A program made the position numbers and the translations under genes. DNA of 64,000 nt, taken from assembly GCF_018687095.1 (NCBI RefSeq), contig NZ_CP061286.1:1873221-1937220 (forward strand). The letters are read 5' to 3'. Position 1 is the first letter of the stretch. Each line of letters opens with the position of its first letter. Of the stretch, positions 1 through 7,569 are shown one piece after another. Below the pieces are notes generated by a model. That model was not told where the DNA came from. It searched no databases and saw nothing but the letters and a program-made list of their open reading frames with translations. The stretch is from Polynucleobacter sp. MWH-UH25E. GTDB lineage: Bacteria > Pseudomonadota > Gammaproteobacteria > Burkholderiales > Burkholderiaceae.

Positions 1-522
1 CATACCAGTATTAGAGTCACCCAAAGCAGCTGCAGAAACAGTAGGAGGACCATCCCAGAAACCGGTTGTAGAAGCGGCACCACCAGCACACTGAGCAACG
101 TTTTCATACACTTTTAAATCTTCATATGAGTGGCCATCGCTAAAGCCTTTTACAGAAGCCATGATCATCTTTGGATTCAATTCTTGAATACGCTTCCAAG
201 AGAAACCCATACGATCCAACGCGCCAGGACCAAAGTTCTCAACCATGACGTCTGAAGTCTTGATCATCTTCTCCAAAACTTCTTTGCCTTCTGGAGTCTT
301 AGTATCAAGAGTCAATGAACGCTTGTTACCGTTGAGCATTGTGAAATACAAAGCATCTGCGCCTGGAATATCGCGCAATTGGCTACGTGTAACGTCACCA
401 GCACCTGGACGCTCTACTTTGATTACGTCTGCGCCGTACCATGCCAACAACTGTGTACATGCAGGACCTGCTTGTACGTGTGTGAAGTCAATAATGCGAA
501 TACCGTCTAATGGTTTAGTCAT
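1..522 (-). CDS. frc: Formyl-CoA:oxalate CoA-transferase, 3' part cut by window edge
   Basis: Class III CoA-transferase that moves CoA from formyl-CoA to oxalate, the activation step of oxalate breakdown in the cytoplasm. Only the first 174 residues are in the window; the gene runs off the left edge. The N-terminus reads MTKPLDGIRIIDFTHVQAGP, typical of the family. The last visible residues are GDSNTGM, where Asp169 aligns with the catalytic Asp169 known in the Oxalobacter enzyme. The start ATG at 520-522 has a good AGGAGA ribosome binding site. It lies 47 bp behind oxalyl-CoA decarboxylase on the same strand, so the two are probably one transcript supplying and using oxalyl-CoA. Confidence 0.93.
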   Translation of the reverse strand, partial: MTKPLDGIRIIDFTHVQAGPACTQLLAWYGADVIKVERPGAGDVTRSQLRDIPGADALYFTMLNGNKRSLTLDTKTPEGKEVLEKMIKTSDVMVENFGPGALDRMGFSWKRIQELNPKMIMASVKGFSDGHSYEDLKVYENVAQCAGGAASTTGFWDGPPTVSAAALGDSNTGM

Positions 523-569
523 GCTTATTTCTCCTTGAGTCTTTCTTGTTTGCTTCTAAATTAATTAAA

Positions 570-2279
570 TTACTTCTTAGCAGCTGCTGTAGATGGGTTT
601 AAGTTTGTTAAACGTCCACTTTCAGTACCTGCAGTCTCATCAATAACAGCATTGATGAGGGCTGGTTTACCGGCAGCAATTGCTTCTGTTAATGCTGCTT
701 CTAATTCTGCTGGGGTTGTTACATAGTAGCCAACACCACCAAATGCTTCGATCATCTTGTCGTAACGCGCGTCTTTAACAAACACGGTTGGCGCAACATC
801 CGCACCACCAGTTGGGTTTTGATCAGTACCGCGATACACACCATTGTTGTTGAACACGACGGTTGTGATTGGAAGCTTGTAACGGCAAACGGTTTCTAAT
901 TCCATACCGCTAAAACCGAAAGCACTGTCGCCCTCAACTGCCACTGTTGGCAAGCCGCTAGTAACAGCTGCGCCAATTGCGTAGCCCATACCGATACCCA
1001 TAATGCCCCAAGTACCAGAGTCAAAACGCTTACGTGGCTTGTACATATCAACGATTGCACGGCAGTAATCCAATGTGTTTGCGCCCTCGTTAACCAAGTT
1101 CACATCTGGGTTCTTCTTGATTACATCACGAATCACGCGCAATGCGCCATGGAAGTTCATTGGGTTTGCTTCTTTAGCCAATGTCTCAGCCATCTTCGCT
1201 GTGTTCTTCTCTTTCTTCTCGGTAATCGCAGCAATCCACTCAGCGCTTGGCTTCGGAACAGCAGAAATGCCCTTCAAGAGTTCACCAACGCATGAACCAA
1301 TGTCACCAATCAATGGTGCAGCGATCTGTACGTTGCTATCGACTTCGTTTGCTTGAATATCGATTTGGATAAATTTCTTAGGATCTTTGCCCCATGTCTT
1401 GCCCTTACCGTGAGCAAGCAACCAGTTCAAACGCGCACCAACCAACATCACCGCATCAGCTTCAGCCAATACAAATGAACGTGCTGCAGAAGCAGATTGT
1501 GGATGGTTATCTGGCAATAAACCTTTTGCCATAGACATTGGCAAGTAAGGAATGCCGGATTTTTCGATCAAATCACGAATCTCTTTATCAGCCTGTGCAT
1601 AAGCAGCACCTTTACCCAAGAGGATCAATGGACGCTTAGCGCCTTTGAGTACATCTAATGCACGAGCAACCGCATCAGCAGCTGGGATCTGACGTGGAAC
1701 TGGATCGATTACCTTGAAGATAGACTTCTTAGCTTCTTCAACAGGCATAGTTTGAGACAACAACTGCGCTGGCAAGTCTAAATAGACACCGCCTGGACGG
1801 CCAGATACAGCGGCACGAATCGCACGAGCAAAACCAATGCCGATATCTTCAATGTGATTAATACGATAAGCCGCTTTACAGTATGGCTTAGCTGCATTGA
1901 GCTGATCCATCTCTTCGTAGTCACCCTGCTGCAAGTCAACGATTTCACGTTCGCTTGAACCAGAAATCAAAATCATTGGGAAGCAGTTCACAGTAGCGTT
2001 AGCCAATGCAGTCAAACCATTCAAGAAACCTGGCGCAGAAACAGTCATGCAAATACCAGGCTTTTGTGTCATGTAACCAGCAATCGCCGCAGCATTACCT
2101 GCGTGTTGCTCATGACGGAAACCAATGAAGCGCAAACCTTCCGCCTGAGCCAAACGGCAAAGGTCAGTAATTGGAATACCAACAAGACCAAAAATAGTGT
2201 TGAGGTCGTTTGCTTTCAACGCATCGATAACGAGGTGAAAGCCATCTGTTAACTGGGTGTTTTGATTATCTGTTGTCAT
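570..2279 (-). CDS. oxc: Oxalyl-CoA decarboxylase
   Basis: Thiamine-diphosphate enzyme that converts oxalyl-CoA to formyl-CoA and CO2; formyl-CoA feeds back to Frc. The 569-aa product has the three-domain ThDP layout: an N-terminal pyrimidine-binding domain with the activating Glu in FRHEQHAGN (about residue 57), a central domain, and a C-terminal PP domain with the GDSAFGFS...FNNNG metal/ThDP motif. The family length is about 565 aa (E. coli 564), so I chose the ATG at 2279 (MTTDNQNT) over the ATG 33 bases further upstream. It is transcribed towards frc, and a Crp/Fnr-type site with a matching -10 box lies upstream (2403-2444). Confidence 0.95.
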   Translation of the reverse strand: MTTDNQNTQLTDGFHLVIDALKANDLNTIFGLVGIPITDLCRLAQAEGLRFIGFRHEQHAGNAAAIAGYMTQKPGICMTVSAPGFLNGLTALANATVNCFPMILISGSSEREIVDLQQGDYEEMDQLNAAKPYCKAAYRINHIEDIGIGFARAIRAAVSGRPGGVYLDLPAQLLSQTMPVEEAKKSIFKVIDPVPRQIPAADAVARALDVLKGAKRPLILLGKGAAYAQADKEIRDLIEKSGIPYLPMSMAKGLLPDNHPQSASAARSFVLAEADAVMLVGARLNWLLAHGKGKTWGKDPKKFIQIDIQANEVDSNVQIAAPLIGDIGSCVGELLKGISAVPKPSAEWIAAITEKKEKNTAKMAETLAKEANPMNFHGALRVIRDVIKKNPDVNLVNEGANTLDYCRAIVDMYKPRKRFDSGTWGIMGIGMGYAIGAAVTSGLPTVAVEGDSAFGFSGMELETVCRYKLPITTVVFNNNGVYRGTDQNPTGGADVAPTVFVKDARYDKMIEAFGGVGYYVTTPAELEAALTEAIAAGKPALINAVIDETAGTESGRLTNLNPSTAAAKK

Positions 2280-2402
2280 AGTTATGTATGTGAATTGCAG
2301 GTGTAGCCCCAATGTTCATTAAGGCAATTTAGCTTGCGCTACGGTCTCCAATAAAGTTATGAATCGCACTACGGGTTTTGAGACCCGCTTAGGCTGATGT
2401 GA

Positions 2403-2444
2403 ATATTAGGCTTGGGGGTGGGGATCATCATTGACTTCGGTCAA
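2403..2444 (-). promoter_or_regulatory. Crp/Fnr-type activator site and -10 box upstream of oxc-frc
   Basis: The dyad TTGACTTCGGTCAA (2431-2444) has two TTGAC half-sites separated by 4 nt, like an FNR box (TTGAT-N4-ATCAA) with one changed base per half. On the minus strand the hexamer TAATAT (2408-2403) starts 22 nt after the dyad. This puts the dyad centre 41.5 bases before the predicted start of transcription near 2396, which is the spacing of class II activated promoters of this family. No good -35 box is seen, as expected for an activator-dependent promoter. The regulator gene directly upstream is the obvious candidate. Confidence 0.6.
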
Positions 2445-2493
2445 TTTCCCTCAATTCCTTGATCCCAAAGGGGGTTACCCTCTTAGAAAAGGC

Positions 2494-3111
2494 TTAAATA
2501 AAGAGCTCTTTATGCTTGGTTTTAAGGCGACTTAGAGTCTCTGGAGAGAGATTTAAATAAGCGGCGAGCTCTTTCTTGGGGAGGAGCTCAAAGAGGTCTT
2601 CGTACTTGCGGAGAAAACGCTCTACCCGACCTGGGGCATCAAGCATGTGTAAGGTAATTGTGTGAGCCATGATCTCGCTCATCAGGCGCATTACCTCAAA
2701 CTCGAAGCTTTCTTTGAGTGGCTTGTGCTCTTCTAGAAACTCCGCCCACTTTTTAAGGGGCATGCGGGCCACGCGAGCTTTAGTGACACTGGCAATACTG
2801 TAAGGGGCCGCAGTCTTTAGACGCCATGCGGCGTAACTGGTCTCAATATCTTTTTCAATGGAAAAACGCAAAATCATCTCTTTAGCGTCTGCGCTTGAAA
2901 CGATGCGCTTCAAGATTCCGTCCAGCACGAAGTACTGCTCCATCTGATGATCACCCTGATGCAGCAAAATCTCAGACTTTTTGAGATCTGAAATCTCTAA
3001 ATGACGCTCCAAATCCGCCATTGCAGCTGAATCCAAGCTATTTAGTACACAGTTTTGGCTCAACTGAAGGCGAATCAGGTTTTTTTCGGGGTGCTTATCT
3101 AATGCGGTCAT
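2494..3111 (-). CDS. Crp/Fnr-family transcriptional regulator
   Basis: A 205-aa protein with an N-terminal cyclic-nucleotide-binding-like jelly roll (about residues 20-130), a long dimer helix, and a C-terminal helix-turn-helix. The recognition helix reads SPETLSRLK, which keeps the E-x-x-S-R pattern that lets FNR read TTGA half-sites. Only one cysteine is present, so an FNR-type iron-sulfur sensor is not expected; the signal is unknown. It lies upstream of oxc-frc on the same strand. TTGAC-N4-GTCAA dyads occur both before oxc and before this gene, so I infer a local regulator of oxalate use that also controls itself. Confidence 0.85.
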   Translation of the reverse strand: MTALDKHPEKNLIRLQLSQNCVLNSLDSAAMADLERHLEISDLKKSEILLHQGDHQMEQYFVLDGILKRIVSSADAKEMILRFSIEKDIETSYAAWRLKTAAPYSIASVTKARVARMPLKKWAEFLEEHKPLKESFEFEVMRLMSEIMAHTITLHMLDAPGRVERFLRKYEDLFELLPKKELAAYLNLSPETLSRLKTKHKELFI

Positions 3112-3134
3112 GAATCTTTTTGTCCTAAGGCTCT

Positions 3135-3160
3135 ATTGTAGGCTTATTGACCTTCGTCAA
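3135..3160 (-). promoter_or_regulatory. Crp/Fnr-type dyad over the regulator's own promoter
   Basis: TTGACCTTCGTCAA (3147-3160) is the same TTGAC-N4-GTCAA dyad as before oxc. On the minus strand the -10-like hexamer TACAAT (3140-3135) begins only 6 nt after it. The site would therefore cover the spacer between -35 and -10, a position that normally means repression. Autorepression is inferred. Confidence 0.5.
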
Positions 3161-3192
3161 GTCTTTTGGGTTTTGCTGCGTTGCAATATTAA

Positions 3193-3399
3193 TTACTTGA
3201 TTTCAAGGGTGGAGAACCCTTCATTCGGCTTTGGAACATTGATATGTCCATAGGGGCAATGGCGACAAGCATTGCCACAACATTTGCCCTGCTTTAGAAG
3301 AGCATTGCTTGTTAGGACTTGGTATCCGGATGTGGGATCAATATAAGTGTCCATGCCCAGTGCGCATGCTTGCTCATGAAGTTGCTTGATATTTTGCAT
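3193..3399 (-). CDS. Small cysteine-rich protein, DUF5522-like
   Basis: A 68-aa protein with a cluster of four cysteines and a histidine in GKCCGNACRHCPYGH (residues 39-53), followed by a short tail. The arrangement matches the small DUF5522 family as I remember it; a bound metal or Fe-S centre is plausible but unproven. It stands alone, 82 bp upstream of the Crp/Fnr gene and downstream of the B12 receptor gene, all on the minus strand. The function is unknown. Confidence 0.65.
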   Translation of the reverse strand: MQNIKQLHEQACALGMDTYIDPTSGYQVLTSNALLKQGKCCGNACRHCPYGHINVPKPNEGFSTLEIK

Positions 3400-3467
3400 A
3401 TTGATAGAAATGAAAGCGCCCTAGGTCGCCTTCATTAAAAGTCGCCAAAAATTAACTAAGCTCTGAT

Positions 3468-5471
3468 TTATTTAAAGGTGTACTTTGCCGTCACAAAATA
3501 TGTTGTTGGTGTACTTGGATAGTAGTAGTAGCCACTGCTTGAAGAATACCCGCCCGAAGTAGCGTACGTACTGCCCCCAATATTCTTAACCGTAAATCTC
3601 ATATCCCAAGAGTCTATGTTGTAGTTGATATAGGCATCAGCAGCAACATAAGACGGCATTTTTGCTAGGGAGTTAATAACCGTTGGCGAAGCATCATAAT
3701 TTTGGCCGCCTACATAGTTAACAACTAAGCCAGTATTCCACTGACTGTTTAGCATATATTGGGCTCTGGCATTGAGCAACAAGTCTGGCGATAGACCAAC
3801 TCCAGCACCTGAATATGGTCCGGCCGCAAAAAGAGATTTTTGCAACTTACCTCCTCCAGCCAAGGTGAGATTTTTCATAACACTTGAGGATGCATCAAAC
3901 ACGAAACCCGTGCGATTAATATTGCCCGTCGAATTTAAATTCACACTAGTTTCTGGGTCGAATCGAATCTCATTTTGAGTAATTGACTGAAATACGGAAG
4001 CTGAAATGTGGGTCTTGTTTATATTCCAATCCCCACCCGCTGAATAGGTTTGTGTAATTTGCGGCCTTAAGATGCCATTAAATACTGGCGCCCATGTATT
4101 TGGATCAAACCCCCAGAACTCATCAGTATTTGGAAATCGATAAGACTGATCCCATTTAATAAATACCTTCTGACCTGGCTGATAGTTATAGTTCGCAGCA
4201 AGATCTCCTGCATTTGCAGAATATTTTTGACTTGCACTGACTGTAGATCCAGTTGAGTAGTCATTTGTCGAAGCATTTTGAGCTTGATGCCTAAATCCAC
4301 CGCTCGCCTCTAAGCCCTCAAGAAGCCTCAAAGGTATTCGTGCAATTAAATACACCGACTGATTTAAAACACTGACATTCTGTTGAAGGCTAGTATTGTT
4401 AAAAGTACTACCCGAAGAGGAGCTTTGCGATGCTTGATTAAAGTCGTATCCAATAACTGTAGTTCCCCAAGCGCCGAAGTTAGCTTTTATCTTTGGATTA
4501 ATTGCTAATTGCCAATTGGGATAAAGGCCATAGTAACCCGAACCATATGGGTAATTTTGATTCATATTCTTATTTGAATATGTGCCATCAATATCAAAAG
4601 TTACTTGATCGCTAATTGCCTTTATAAAACCAGCCCTAATTCCAGAGTTATCGGTGACAGTTGTAGAACCAATGAATCTTGCTCGCGCAGACTGCGGGTT
4701 TCCTGACCCCGCCTGACCAAGCAGTGCGCCTGAAGTTTGCGCATTAGAGTGGTTCAAAAAGATATCCGCGTACACATTGTCCTCACCACCCAAGGCTTGA
4801 GTGAGCTTAGCATCAAAAGAATATGCATTCGCAGCAGAATTTTGACGCCAACCATCCGTATTGGATGTATTGGCTGTCAACTGAATGGTTGTGTCGTCAA
4901 ACTTATTACGCAAAATTGCATTATTAATAAGAGTGTTGTAGCTACCATATGTCACCGATGCTTGATTTAAGTTTTTCGCACCGCCATTGGTGATGATGTT
5001 AATGACGCCACCAACAGCGCCATTACCATACTGAACGCTAGCGCCACCTTGCAGAACTTCAATTCTTTCGATAGAGTCAATAGGAATTGACTCCCAATTA
5101 ATAGTGCCCGAATCTATTGGGTTCAAGCGTTGACCATCAATCAATATCAACGTAGTGCTACTCGCAGTGGCCCCAAATCCACCCATATCAACTGTGGCAT
5201 CTAGATTCAGTGGATTCCCGCTTGTACTCCTTACATCTAACCCCCCGATTTGGGATAAGACTTCAGGAATGTTATTTGAGGTTGAATTCTCAATTTGATC
5301 TCGAGTGATGACTTTTATGTCGGCAGGAACTTCATTCAAGTTCTCTTCAAAACGAGATCCAGTTACAACAACGGTTTGTTGATTAGATTGCGCAATTAAG
5401 TTTGGTGACGCAATCGTTAATACCGCCCCAGAAAAAATGAGGTGAAGCTTCTTCTTGCTAAAAAAATGCAT
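3468..5471 (-). CDS. btuB: TonB-dependent outer-membrane receptor, BtuB-like (vitamin B12 uptake)
   Basis: A 667-aa outer-membrane receptor. A signal peptide (about residues 1-27, ending LIAQS) is followed by a TonB-box-like QTVVVTG, a plug domain (about 45-160, with IERIEVLQGGASVQYGNGAVGGVINIIT) and a 22-strand-type barrel rich in Gly/Ser/Asn/Tyr. The C-terminus ends TAKYTFK. The plug by itself does not define the substrate. The cobalamin riboswitch in the leader (5618-5800) does, so I call this a corrinoid receptor. No btuCDF or cobalamin synthesis genes are next to it. Confidence 0.88.
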   Translation of the reverse strand: MHFFSKKKLHLIFSGAVLTIASPNLIAQSNQQTVVVTGSRFEENLNEVPADIKVITRDQIENSTSNNIPEVLSQIGGLDVRSTSGNPLNLDATVDMGGFGATASSTTLILIDGQRLNPIDSGTINWESIPIDSIERIEVLQGGASVQYGNGAVGGVINIITNGGAKNLNQASVTYGSYNTLINNAILRNKFDDTTIQLTANTSNTDGWRQNSAANAYSFDAKLTQALGGEDNVYADIFLNHSNAQTSGALLGQAGSGNPQSARARFIGSTTVTDNSGIRAGFIKAISDQVTFDIDGTYSNKNMNQNYPYGSGYYGLYPNWQLAINPKIKANFGAWGTTVIGYDFNQASQSSSSGSTFNNTSLQQNVSVLNQSVYLIARIPLRLLEGLEASGGFRHQAQNASTNDYSTGSTVSASQKYSANAGDLAANYNYQPGQKVFIKWDQSYRFPNTDEFWGFDPNTWAPVFNGILRPQITQTYSAGGDWNINKTHISASVFQSITQNEIRFDPETSVNLNSTGNINRTGFVFDASSSVMKNLTLAGGGKLQKSLFAAGPYSGAGVGLSPDLLLNARAQYMLNSQWNTGLVVNYVGGQNYDASPTVINSLAKMPSYVAADAYINYNIDSWDMRFTVKNIGGSTYATSGGYSSSSGYYYYPSTPTTYFVTAKYTFK

Positions 5472-5617
5472 GGCATTCCATATTTAAATATCGATTTCGT
5501 TAACTCTCCTCGTTAACAAAATCAAAACAGAAATCAGAAATAGGCATGCGAAGAAAGGCAATAGCAGTGCTACTGCATAATCGGCACACGAAAATCCCAC
5601 GTTCGTAATTTCCACCC

Positions 5618-5800
5618 ATTGAAGCCGGTATCCGGACTAGCGAACTCAAACATTTGACCTTCCCAAGCACTTTTGCTCAGTGGTATTTACAAATGCCTTG
5701 CATCTAACTTCAGATACGTTCACTTACCGTTGCGAGGACAGTTTGGCCGCTCTCAAGATCACTCTCTCAAACTCCAAGTTCCCGTTTAACTGCCTTTAAA
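5618..5800 (-). promoter_or_regulatory. Cobalamin (AdoCbl) riboswitch
   Basis: Read on the minus strand from 5800 the leader shows the conserved blocks of the B12 element in order: GGCAGTTAAACGGGAA, then CTCGCAACGGTAAG, then a CCACTG block, then AGTCCGGATACCGGC at the 3' end. These correspond to the core and to the B12 box with its downstream partner. The element lies about 150 nt before the btuB start. The stretch 5472-5617 would hold the expression platform; I could not define one terminator or anti-RBS stem there with certainty. B12 binding is expected to turn btuB off. Confidence 0.88.
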
Positions 5801-5951
5801 TTAATAAGGGCGAGCACTATCATCGTCTGTAATTCTAACAAACCGGGTAAGCGCTCACTGTATATTGAGTGAATCTATGCAGCAAGAGCCTTTTTATCTG
5901 GCTTGATTAGCCACTGTCGCCCTAACTTTCGCCTGAGGCTACAATGCCCAT

Positions 5952-6224
5952 ATGAGCGAGCCAACCTCCCCACCCCCAAGTCTTGATGACTTAAGCGCGT
6001 CACTTCAGCGCTTGTCTGAGAAGATTTCTCTTGTTCAAGATGCCGTGCGTAATCTGACTCAGAGTCGTGCTCAACTTGAGGGCAAGATTGAAGATGCTCA
6101 AAAACGTGTGCAACGGATCTTGAGTCGCTTGCCTGAGCAAAACGATGGACGCCAACTGAACTTACTTGGCGAAACAATTCCAACAACCAATCCAGAGGAC
6201 GACAGTGAGCCAACAACGCATTGA
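5952..6224 (+). CDS. Small coiled-coil protein upstream of zapA
   Basis: A 90-aa, highly charged protein with a heptad-like stretch (about residues 14-65, SLQRLSEKISLVQDAVRNLT onwards) and an acidic, disordered tail. It has no signal peptide or membrane segment. It overlaps the start of zapA by 20 bp, so it is probably co-translated with it. Small coiled-coil proteins in this position are common in betaproteobacteria; a link to cell division is only inferred from position. Confidence 0.7.
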   Translation: MSEPTSPPPSLDDLSASLQRLSEKISLVQDAVRNLTQSRAQLEGKIEDAQKRVQRILSRLPEQNDGRQLNLLGETIPTTNPEDDSEPTTH

Positions 6225-6558
6225 AGTAACTCTTGCCGGTCAGAAGATCACTTTAGCTACCAGCGCTGAACATGAACCACTGCTTCGTGCAGCCTGTGTA
6301 TTAGTTGATGAACAAATTCAACTTGCAATTAGTGGTGGCAATCGTAGCATTGAGCGCGCTAGCATGATGGCCGCACTCAAAATCGCTGGCGATCTAATCA
6401 AGCTACAAAATAGTTCAACGCAACAAAGCACTTCCTCTAATGTCAGCTCTGATGAAGTTTCTCGTCTTCAAGCGGAGATTCGTGATCTTGAGGAACAAGT
6501 AGATACTTTGATGCAAACCCTTTCCCTGCCTGGTTCGCCAAGGCCAATAGTTCCTTGA
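6205..6558 (+). CDS. zapA: Cell division protein ZapA
   Basis: FtsZ-binding protein that bundles Z-ring filaments. The start is taken as GTG at 6205 because an AGAGGA ribosome site precedes it and the protein then begins VSQQRIEVTLAGQKITL, matching the ZapA N-terminus; the longer reading from 6166 would add 13 unrelated residues. The 117-aa product has the ZapA globular domain (about 1-60, with ERASMMAALKIAGDL) and a C-terminal coiled coil (about 75-108). The 6S RNA follows directly, the same order as in E. coli (zapA-ssrS). Confidence 0.88.
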   Translation: MSQQRIEVTLAGQKITLATSAEHEPLLRAACVLVDEQIQLAISGGNRSIERASMMAALKIAGDLIKLQNSSTQQSTSSNVSSDEVSRLQAEIRDLEEQVDTLMQTLSLPGSPRPIVP

Positions 6559-6738
6559 ACCGATGCGCAAGCATCAGGAACGATCTTTACCTTGTGGGCG
6601 TGAGCGTTTTGCGAGTTCACAGTGCCAACTCAGACTTGGTTTCTCCCTGAACTCCTTAATGCACCCGAAGCAAAGTAGCCGTTCCACCTTGAACCTTTGG
6701 GTTCAGGATAACGGCCTAGCGGCTAAGGCGGGGAATTC
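6549..6738 (+). ncRNA. ssrS: 6S RNA
   Basis: The intergenic stretch after zapA looks like 6S RNA: a near-5' segment GATGCGCAAGCATC, a central region, and a 3' part with the hairpin CCTTGAACC-TTT-GGGTTCAGG, then ACGGCCTAGCGGC and GGGGAATTC. This resembles the 3' third of E. coli 6S RNA, where CCTTGAACC-AAG-GGTTCAAGG is followed by the closing stem. It would form the long hairpin that mimics an open promoter and binds sigma-70 RNA polymerase. The ends are approximate: the 5' end overlaps the zapA stop and the 3' end abuts the next start codon. Confidence 0.82.
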
Positions 6739-7557
6739 ATGTTACTAAGCGATATCTTGATGCTGATGCTATGCGGAAGCATCTCTGGATTTTTAGCGGG
6801 ACTTCTTGGCATTGGTGGCGGCATGATCTTAGTGCCGTTCATGATTCTTGTATTTAATCACCTTGGCTTTAATCAAGAAGTAATTGTGCACATGGCTATT
6901 GCTACAGGCATGGCCACCATCTTATTTACCACCTCTTCTGCTATTTGGGCCCACCACAAACACGGCTCGATTGATTGGAAGTTGGTCGCCTCACTCAGCC
7001 CTGGAATGATTTTTGGCGGACTCATTGGTGGTAGCGAATTATTTGAAGCATTGAAGACTTCTTGGCTCTCACTGTTCTTTGCCATTTTTATTGTTTACAC
7101 ATCGATTCAGATGTTGTTGAATAAAAAGCCTACAGCAGGCAGAGATTTACCTGGCGTAATTGGACTTTTCTCCTTTGGAACCTTCGCAGGTGCTTTGGCC
7201 AGCCTCGTTGGCGCAGGTGGCGCCTTTATTACCGTGCCATTTATGCTCTGGTGTAATGTAAAACCCCACACCGCAATGGCAACATCCTCAGGCTTGGGGC
7301 TACCAGTTTCAATGGCCGCGACTCTCGGCTATATGTATGGAAGCTGGGGTAATCCTAACCTTCCATCAGGTTCATTGGGATTTGTTTACTTACCTGCGGT
7401 AGCTTGTATTGTGATTGTGAGTATCTTTACGGCACCCTTTGGCGCCAAGATGGCCAGAAAACTTAACGTCGCTCAACTCAAGCGCGTCTTTGGCATCATG
7501 CTGTTTTTCCTTGCAGCCTTCATGTTTAATGAAAGCCGCAAGGCATTTGGCTTCTAA
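6739..7557 (+). CDS. Sulfite exporter TauE/SafE family (TSUP) transporter
   Basis: A 272-aa inner-membrane protein with about eight hydrophobic segments in two related halves. Each half carries a glycine motif, GGIGGGMILVPF (about residues 25-36) and GAGGAFITVPF (about 160-170), the signature of the TSUP family. The substrate is not set by sequence; sulfite, sulfonates and organic acids are known for relatives. The ATG follows the 6S RNA directly. It is convergent with the malonyl-CoA synthetase gene, with only 12 bp between the stops. Confidence 0.85.
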   Translation: MLLSDILMLMLCGSISGFLAGLLGIGGGMILVPFMILVFNHLGFNQEVIVHMAIATGMATILFTTSSAIWAHHKHGSIDWKLVASLSPGMIFGGLIGGSELFEALKTSWLSLFFAIFIVYTSIQMLLNKKPTAGRDLPGVIGLFSFGTFAGALASLVGAGGAFITVPFMLWCNVKPHTAMATSSGLGLPVSMAATLGYMYGSWGNPNLPSGSLGFVYLPAVACIVIVSIFTAPFGAKMARKLNVAQLKRVFGIMLFFLAAFMFNESRKAFGF

Positions 7558-7569
7558 ACAGCGATTAAA

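Noticed and set aside
6166..6204. An upstream ATG for zapA
   Set aside because: It adds 13 residues unlike ZapA and lies within the preceding small gene; the GTG at 6205 has a ribosome site and the right N-terminus.
5875..6216. A 113-codon open frame on the minus strand opposite the small coiled-coil gene and zapA
   Set aside because: It is antisense to two supported genes and its translation has no recognisable features.
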